Assembly (NCBI GenBank): GCA_947502645.1 | Contig: CANNAD010000001.1 | Span: 310,001-374,000 of the forward strand | Direction: 5' to 3' | DNA from: an uncultured Micrococcaceae bacterium | GTDB taxonomy: Bacteria > Actinomycetota > Actinomycetes > Actinomycetales > Micrococcaceae | DNA: 64,000 bases | Part shown: piece by piece, positions 59,148 through 64,000 of the stretch | How positions within the stretch are numbered: the stretch's first letter is position 1 | Layout: the number at the start of each line of letters is the position of its first letter | Program-made: the position numbers and the translations under genes | Notes under the pieces: generated by a model | The model's input: the letters and a program-made list of their open reading frames with translations, nothing else | The model's database searches: none | Told to the model about the DNA's origin: nothing

Positions 59148-60056
59148 ATGATGTCCCGCATGGTTAAGAAACACGCCAGAAGGGCCGCGCCACACGTCTG
59201 GCTCTTTGTCTTGGGAGCCCTTGTTTGCGCGGGCGCACTCGCAGCGACGTACTACCTTTTTGTCCGCACCACCACGGGACAGTTCGCTGATGAGTCTGCC
59301 TGGCGTGAGGCGAAAGTGGCCGACAATCTTAGGGGCCCGGTACTCCAGTTTCTGGATAACCTTCCACTTTTCTCGGTCATCATTGCCTCCGTGGTAGTCC
59401 TGTTCGTCACTCTGGGACGACGACGGTGGGCGGCCGCTGCTATCGCGCTGGGGACGGTAGCAGCAGCCAACCTGACTACGCAGGTCATGAAGAGTCTACT
59501 CGTAGTCCGACCAGAACTTGGCGTCCCCACACTGGCCTTCAATTCTCTTCCCTCAGGTCACACAACCCTGGCTGCTTCCGCCGCTGCCGCGGTGTTCCTG
59601 GTGGTCTCCCCACGGTGGCGCCCTTTTGCCGCGGCCGCCGGCGGCGCATACTCTGTGGCAGCCGGCGTCGCCACGTTCCTGAACCTGTGGCACCGGCCAG
59701 CTGACGTCGTCGCCGCCTACCTTGTCGTGGCTGTGTGGACCATGATCGGCGGACTGTTGATCATGCGAACCGGGAACTCGTGGAACGTGTGGTCCGGGTA
59801 CGGCGAGCATTGGGCTGCGTCCCGTTGGTGGCCCGCGCTCTGCTGGATCGCCGGGCTGGGCGGGCTGCTGCTATGCGCAGGGTTGTACTACTACGTGCAG
59901 TCGATTGGCCCGGCCCCGGTCCCCGGCACCGGCATTCACCCGCTGTTCTTCTGGTCGGGGCTGTCACTGATTGTCGGCGTCGGATTCGCGATTGGCGGAC
60001 TGGCCACGGGACTGTTCAGCTTCGAAGCACGACGACGCCGGACCGCTTCCCGCTGA
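59148..60056 (+). CDS. Phosphatase PAP2 family protein
   Basis: A 302-residue integral membrane phosphatase. Full PAP2 motifs: KSLLVVRPELG, SLPSGHTTLAA with the catalytic His, and FLNLWHRPADVVAAY with the nucleophile His. Additional C-terminal helices are present. It may dephosphorylate undecaprenyl diphosphate or phosphatidate. ATG 59148 or 59151. Divergent from menC. Confidence 0.9.
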   Translation: MMSRMVKKHARRAAPHVWLFVLGALVCAGALAATYYLFVRTTTGQFADESAWREAKVADNLRGPVLQFLDNLPLFSVIIASVVVLFVTLGRRRWAAAAIALGTVAAANLTTQVMKSLLVVRPELGVPTLAFNSLPSGHTTLAASAAAAVFLVVSPRWRPFAAAAGGAYSVAAGVATFLNLWHRPADVVAAYLVVAVWTMIGGLLIMRTGNSWNVWSGYGEHWAASRWWPALCWIAGLGGLLLCAGLYYYVQSIGPAPVPGTGIHPLFFWSGLSLIVGVGFAIGGLATGLFSFEARRRRTASR

Positions 60057-60082
60057 CCGGCGCCTTCGCGCCTGATGCGTGC

Positions 60083-60490
60083 TCAGCCCAGGGATGATGC
60101 GAGCTCGTTGCAGGCGCGCTCGCAGCGGCGGCACATTTCGGCGCAGACCTTGCAGTGTTCGTGCATGTCCTTGTGCTGCTCACACTCGTCCGCGCAGGCC
60201 TTGCAGGCCGCTTCACATGCCTGGAGGATGGCGCGGGTGAGGTTGGCATCGTAGCCGGTATGGCGCGAGAGAACCTTGCCGGTACTGGCGCAGACGTCGG
60301 CACAGTCAAGGTTGGTCCGAATGCACTTGGTGAGCTCGGCGACCATGTCTTCGCTGAGGCAGGCGTCCGCGCACGCTGTACAGGTCTGGGCGCATTCGAA
60401 GCAGGCAGCGATGCACTCGGTCAGTTTGTCCTGGTCGATATCGCCGAGGTCTTTGGGGTAGGTCTTGAGCATGGATGCGACGTGGGTCAT
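60083..60490 (-). CDS. Four-helix-bundle copper-storage protein (Csp3-like)
   Basis: A 135-residue protein with 18 cysteines, spaced as CxxxC and CxxC pairs along four predicted helices (LTECIAACFECAQTCTACADACL, AILQACEAACKACADECEQH, HCKVCAEMCRRCERAC). This is the pattern of cytosolic Csp3-type proteins that store many Cu(I) ions in the bundle core. There is no signal peptide. It stands alone; no copper exporter is beside it. Confidence 0.88.
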   Translation of the reverse strand: MTHVASMLKTYPKDLGDIDQDKLTECIAACFECAQTCTACADACLSEDMVAELTKCIRTNLDCADVCASTGKVLSRHTGYDANLTRAILQACEAACKACADECEQHKDMHEHCKVCAEMCRRCERACNELASSLG

Positions 60491-60602
60491 GTCTCCTCCT
60501 GGTTCCGTATCGACGGTGGCCAGTGGACCCAGCCACCATTAAACACAGTAGCCTTATGAGTTCGAAAGGGCTAGGGAGCTTCGCAAGACCGGGGGCGACG
60601 CA

Positions 60603-62063
60603 TCAGTGCGTAGGCGCGTCTACTGGGTGCACGGCGCCGGCCTCCGCGACTACAGGGTCTTCGGCCGGTTTGCGGAGGAAGAATGCCGCAACAATGGACA
60701 GCAGCGAGATGATAGCCCCGGCCATGAATGCGGCGCGTACTCCCCCGGCAACAGCCACTGTCTCAATGGCTCCCTGTGACCCCAGGGCCGTGGATTGCAC
60801 GGACATGATGGTGATGAACATTGCTGTTCCGGCAGCTCCGGCTACTTGCTGCACTGTTCCGACGACGGCGCTGCCGTGGGAGTACAGGTGCGGCTTCAGT
60901 GATCCGAGCCCGGCGGAGAACAGCGGGGTGAACAGCAGGGACAGTCCGAGGCTGAGCACCAGATGCGCCCCGAGTACGGCCAACGGATCAGTTGATTCCG
61001 TGACGGTGCTGAGGAACCACAGCACCGAACTGAGCACCACAGTGCCCGGGATCACCAGTGGACGGGGCCCGATCCTGTCATACAGGCGTCCCACAAAAGG
61101 TGCCATGAGGCCCATGACCAGGCCGCCTGGAAGCAGGAGGAGACCCACCTGGACCGGCTCGAGCCCGAGCACCTGCTGCAGGTAGATGGGCAGGAGGATG
61201 ATGGTCCCGAAGAGCGAGGCCATGGAAATGACCATGAGCGAGGTGGCGACGGCGAACGTCGGTGAGCGGAAGGTACGCAGATCCAGGAGCGCCCGGTCGC
61301 TTTTCTGAAGTTTCAGTTGGCGGAGAATGAACACCGCGAGGGCCACAGCACCGGTTCCCAGTGCAATCCACATGGGTGCGGCGGACGTTCCGGATTCTGC
61401 GCCGATGCGGCTGAGCCCATAGATCAGACCGCCGAAGCCCAGTGCTGCGAGGATGACCGAAGCGACGTCGATAGGTACAACTTTGGGTTCCGTGACGTTC
61501 TCTACCCGCCGGATTCCGATGACCAGCATGGTGACGGCGATCGGCAGGACGAGCAGGAACATCCATCGCCATGACAGGACGCTGAGGATGAGTCCTGAAA
61601 TGGTTGGGCCGATGGCCGGGGCCACGGAGATGACGATCGAGACGTTGCCCATCATCTTTCCGCGCGCGTGCGGTGGAACGAGGGTCATGACGGTGGTCAT
61701 GAGCAGCGGCATCATGATGGCGGTTCCGCTGGCCTGAACAACGCGTCCGAGCAGCAGGAAGGAAAAACCTGGTGCAATGGCGGCGAGCAATGTACCGGTG
61801 GAGAACAGCCCCATGGCAGCGATGAAGACGGTGCGGGTAGTGAAGCGCTGCAGCAGGAATCCCGTAATCGGAATGACGACAGCCATGGTCAGCATGAAGG
61901 CCGTGGTCAGCCACTGCGCTGCCCTGGCAGTGATGTTCAGGTCGATCATGAGCTCACGGATGGCAACGTTCATGATGGTTTCGTTGAGGATGACAACGAA
62001 GGCCGAGGCCAGGAGGAGCCAGATGACCCGGTTATTCCGGGCGGAGTGGTCCGGTGAGTTCAA
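60603..62063 (-). CDS. MFS transporter, DHA2 family (14 helices)
   Basis: A 486-residue exporter of the EmrB/QacA type. Family words: WLLLASAFVVILNETIMNVAIRELM, QWLTTAFMLTMAVVIPITGFLLQRF, and motif C GPTISGLILSVLSWRWMFLLVLP. It has about 14 hydrophobic segments. The frame appears to begin at TTG 62063; no ATG or clear ribosome binding site is close. Likely drug or biocide efflux. No regulator adjoins it on the same strand; an ArsR gene lies upstream. Confidence 0.88.
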   Translation of the reverse strand: MNSPDHSARNNRVIWLLLASAFVVILNETIMNVAIRELMIDLNITARAAQWLTTAFMLTMAVVIPITGFLLQRFTTRTVFIAAMGLFSTGTLLAAIAPGFSFLLLGRVVQASGTAIMMPLLMTTVMTLVPPHARGKMMGNVSIVISVAPAIGPTISGLILSVLSWRWMFLLVLPIAVTMLVIGIRRVENVTEPKVVPIDVASVILAALGFGGLIYGLSRIGAESGTSAAPMWIALGTGAVALAVFILRQLKLQKSDRALLDLRTFRSPTFAVATSLMVISMASLFGTIILLPIYLQQVLGLEPVQVGLLLLPGGLVMGLMAPFVGRLYDRIGPRPLVIPGTVVLSSVLWFLSTVTESTDPLAVLGAHLVLSLGLSLLFTPLFSAGLGSLKPHLYSHGSAVVGTVQQVAGAAGTAMFITIMSVQSTALGSQGAIETVAVAGGVRAAFMAGAIISLLSIVAAFFLRKPAEDPVVAEAGAVHPVDAPTH

Positions 62064-62180
62064 AATCAGTGTCCAATCGGGAAGTGCGGGCCGGCAGGAT
62101 GCGGCCGTGTACGCCCACGCTGGGCTACGCCGGACAGCATAACAACGGTAGGCGACGTTTTACTCCCGAAATCGACGACC

Positions 62181-62570
62181 TCAGAGGTGTGTTGGCTCAC
62201 CTGTGAGCTGATGGTCAGCGTGGTTCATGGTTTCGCGGAGCAGGCGCACAAGGTGCCCGTCATGGAGGGAGTAGATCACGTGCCGTCCGTCCTTGCGGGC
62301 AGTGACAACGCCGCTGAGTCTGAGCTTCGCCAGGTGCTGGCTGACCACAGTGCGGGAAACGTCGACGACGTCCGTCAGCTCCGAGACCGTCTGGGGCCCT
62401 TCCGAGAGCCGCCAGAGCAGGTGCAGCCGGGTTGGCTCGGCGAGCATCCGCAAGGTAGCCGTGGCGGCATCCAACAGTTCCGGACTGGGATCCATCTCAT
62501 GGATCAGGGACGGTTCACGGGCGCCGGCGTCGTGCTCTTCAGGGTGTGCGCCCAAGACCTTGTTCCTCAT
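62181..62570 (-). CDS. ArsR family transcriptional regulator
   Basis: A 129-residue metal- or stress-type repressor. Winged helix LRMLAEPTRLHLLWRLSEGPQTVSELTDVVDVSRTVVSQHLAKLRLSGVVTARKDGRHVIYSL. The ELCVCD metal site of true ArsR is absent. A His at the end (MNHADHQL) resembles the alpha-5 site of zinc or nickel sensors (NmtR/CzrA-like). ATG 62570 lies inside the end of the MFS gene (32-base overlap), so it is in its operon. Confidence 0.88.
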   Translation of the reverse strand: MRNKVLGAHPEEHDAGAREPSLIHEMDPSPELLDAATATLRMLAEPTRLHLLWRLSEGPQTVSELTDVVDVSRTVVSQHLAKLRLSGVVTARKDGRHVIYSLHDGHLVRLLRETMNHADHQLTGEPTHL

Positions 62571-63801
62571 GCGTGGATTCTACGGTGCGCTCTTCAGCTG
62601 GCCAGGACATGATCGCCGCAACACCGCCGATGACAGCGAGAACAGTCAGGGCGAGTGCCGCTGCGCCCAAGCCTGCCGCGGCACCCAAAAGCCCGGCCAG
62701 CGGGTAGGTGATGATGAAGCAGGCGTGCGAGAGGGAGAACTGCGCGGTAAACACGTAGGGGCTGGTTTCATCTGTCGCTGCATCTCGCAGCAGCCTCGAG
62801 GACGGTGTGAGGATCGTCGAGTTACCTGCTCCAAGGAGGAACCATATGGCCAGCAGCCACCACCAGCCTGCGCTGCCGTCGTCGGGCACGAGATAGGTGG
62901 CCGTCGTCGCGCCGGCCATTGCGAGGGGAATAACGACGGCGCCGCTGAGCATCACGGGCCGGTCGCCGAAGCGGTCGAGGACGCGTGGTGCGGCGAGCGC
63001 CACGATCATGGATCCCACGCCGAAGCTTGCCAGGGCGATGGCGAGATCGGCGTCGGAGCGGCCCAGAACGTCACGCACGTAGACCACGGTGTTGACGAGT
63101 ACCAGGGCTGTGGGTGCGGCGACCACCAGGTTCAGGGCGAGCAGTGAGCGCAGGCGGCGGTTTCGCCAGAAGATGCGTGCCCCGAGGGTGGTGCGGTGCC
63201 ACAACGACGACGGCGCCGCGGCCAGCGCGGGACCCGCCGGCAGTGCGGTTGAGGCCACGAGGACGGCGGAGAGTGCGAACCCTGCCACGGTGCCCAGGAA
63301 GAGGTTGTTGTAGGTAATGAGGGTGAGGAACACGGCGGCGAGTGCGGGGCTGACGAGCGCTTCCATGTCGTAGGCCAGCCGCGACAGCGAGAGTGCGCGC
63401 GTGTAGTCGCGTTTGTCGGGGAGCACGGAGGGGATGAGCGATTGGAACGCGGGGGTGAAGGTGGCGGACGCGGACTGCAGGAGGAATATGACCACGTAGA
63501 TCTGCCACGTTTCCGTGATGAAGGGCAGGCAGAGCGCCATGGCTGCGCGGATGACATCCGCACCGATGAGGACCGGTTTTTTGGGCAGGCGGGCGACGAC
63601 GGCGTTGACCACGGGTGCGAAGCCAACGTAGGCGATCATTTTGATGGTAAGGGCCGTGCCCATGACGGCTCCGGCGTTCTCACCGGCGAGGTCGAAGGCC
63701 AGCAGCCCGAGTGCGACGGTCAGGAGACCGGTCCCGATGAGCGCGACCATCTGCGCCGCGAACAGGTTCCGGTAGGTGGAATTTCTCAGGACGGCGAGCA
63801 C
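62539..63801 (-). CDS. MFS transporter, 12-TM, in operon with ArsR
   Basis: A 420-residue MFS protein of the EntS/tetracycline-like type with twelve helices. Signs are NLFAAQMVALIGTGLLTVALGLLAFDLAG, FAPVVNAVVARLPKKPVLIGADVIRAAMALCLPF and the usual central loop. GTG 63801 has GAGGAG upstream. It forms a two-gene unit with the ArsR regulator, whose likely operator lies just upstream. Metal-ion or drug export under ArsR control is inferred; the substrate is unknown. Confidence 0.87.
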   Translation of the reverse strand: MLAVLRNSTYRNLFAAQMVALIGTGLLTVALGLLAFDLAGENAGAVMGTALTIKMIAYVGFAPVVNAVVARLPKKPVLIGADVIRAAMALCLPFITETWQIYVVIFLLQSASATFTPAFQSLIPSVLPDKRDYTRALSLSRLAYDMEALVSPALAAVFLTLITYNNLFLGTVAGFALSAVLVASTALPAGPALAAAPSSLWHRTTLGARIFWRNRRLRSLLALNLVVAAPTALVLVNTVVYVRDVLGRSDADLAIALASFGVGSMIVALAAPRVLDRFGDRPVMLSGAVVIPLAMAGATTATYLVPDDGSAGWWWLLAIWFLLGAGNSTILTPSSRLLRDAATDETSPYVFTAQFSLSHACFIITYPLAGLLGAAAGLGAAALALTVLAVIGGVAAIMSWPAEERTVESTHEEQGLGRTP

Positions 63802-63821
63802 GGGACTCCTCGAATGCGTTC

Positions 63822-63845
63822 ATAGGTGCGCGGGTATGCACCTAT
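63822..63845 (-). promoter_or_regulatory. Likely ArsR operator
   Basis: ATAGGTGC (63822-63829) and GCACCTAT (63838-63845) are perfect 8-bp inverted repeats with an 8-base spacer, 21 bases upstream of the MFS start. Length and position match ArsR/SmtB operators in autoregulated operons. From 63846 to the window end (155 bases) I see no gene. Confidence 0.75.
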
Positions 63846-64000
63846 TGTTACATGCCGTTCGGCGCTTTCACAATGGTGGGTTGGGTCCGGATCCGAGACA
63901 GCCAAACTCAGGCCAGACTAGAGAGCAACCGGTGAGAAAACCCCGTCATATTCGTCTCTGTGATATGTGCGAAACCTGTTGGGCTCCCAACTCAACCCGG

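Noticed and set aside
1-64000. CRISPR arrays, insertion sequences or prophage
   Set aside because: No regularly spaced repeats, transposase, integrase or phage structural genes were seen on either strand.
63846-64000. A gene start at the right edge
   Set aside because: No convincing start codon with ribosome binding site or coding pattern in these 155 bases.

Overview
The window is high-GC, gene-dense chromosomal DNA from an actinobacterium, most likely a member of the Micrococcaceae close to Arthrobacter. Signs of this are the menaquinone genes (menF, menD, menC, menG, a MenJ-type reductase and a polyprenyl diphosphate synthase), the HadA/HadB-type dehydratase pair beside murB, an FprA-type ferredoxin reductase, a sortase-anchored thioester surface protein with an LAxTG signal, and many GTG and TTG starts. 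I see no phage, insertion sequence, CRISPR array, rRNA gene or plasmid origin. The organism call is inference from gene content.

Layout. 1-7.3 kb (all minus): murB (cut by the window edge), hadB and hadA homologues, small membrane proteins with a winged-helix regulator, a DUF2797 protein, a PfpI/DJ-1 protein, a ParA/MinD-like ATPase, a FUSC-type membrane protein, tRNA-Met and tRNA-Thr. 7.3-25.4 kb: DEAD-box RNA helicase with a structured leader, MOSC protein, amidohydrolase, cystathionine gamma-synthase and beta-synthase, a HhH DNA glycosylase, a VOC protein, a sugar dehydrogenase lipoprotein, an acyl-CoA synthetase, thioredoxin, tRNA-Tyr, YajQ, a histidine phosphatase, HtpX, an MFS exporter and two alpha/beta hydrolases. 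25.6-36.7 kb: sodium:solute symporter with a 43-residue partner, TetR, thioester surface protein, FprA, RarD-like transporter, universal stress protein, and gabT divergent from a PucR regulator.

36.6-42.1 kb is the most unusual part. A LysR gene diverges from what looks like a decayed small-molecule biosynthetic operon. In order it holds a YqcI/YcgG-family gene (the family of heme-dependent N-hydroxylases such as GntA) with an internal deletion and frameshift; one 888-codon frame that joins half a cupin, an MFS exporter lacking its first membrane segment, and a complete ATP-grasp amino-acid-ligase-like protein; and an intact FAD/2Fe-2S reductase. The set suggests an N-oxygenated amino acid or dipeptide pathway that has lost its oxygenase, while ligase and reductase are still open.

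42.1-64 kb: NAD-dependent epimerase, urea channel, glycolipid-binding protein, TRIC channel, SUKH-like and HIT proteins, the menaquinone genes, a polar amino-acid ABC transporter, a PhoX phosphatase with a His-Gly tract, two PAP2 proteins, a Csp3-like copper-storage protein, a 14-TM MFS exporter, and an MFS-ArsR operon with a clear operator-like palindrome. Non-coding signals of note: a two-copy nested palindrome at 3' gene ends (3.75 and 53.45 kb), a third long hairpin at 32.7 kb, several perfect inverted repeats in divergent promoters, and a strong excess of the palindrome CGACGTCG across the window.
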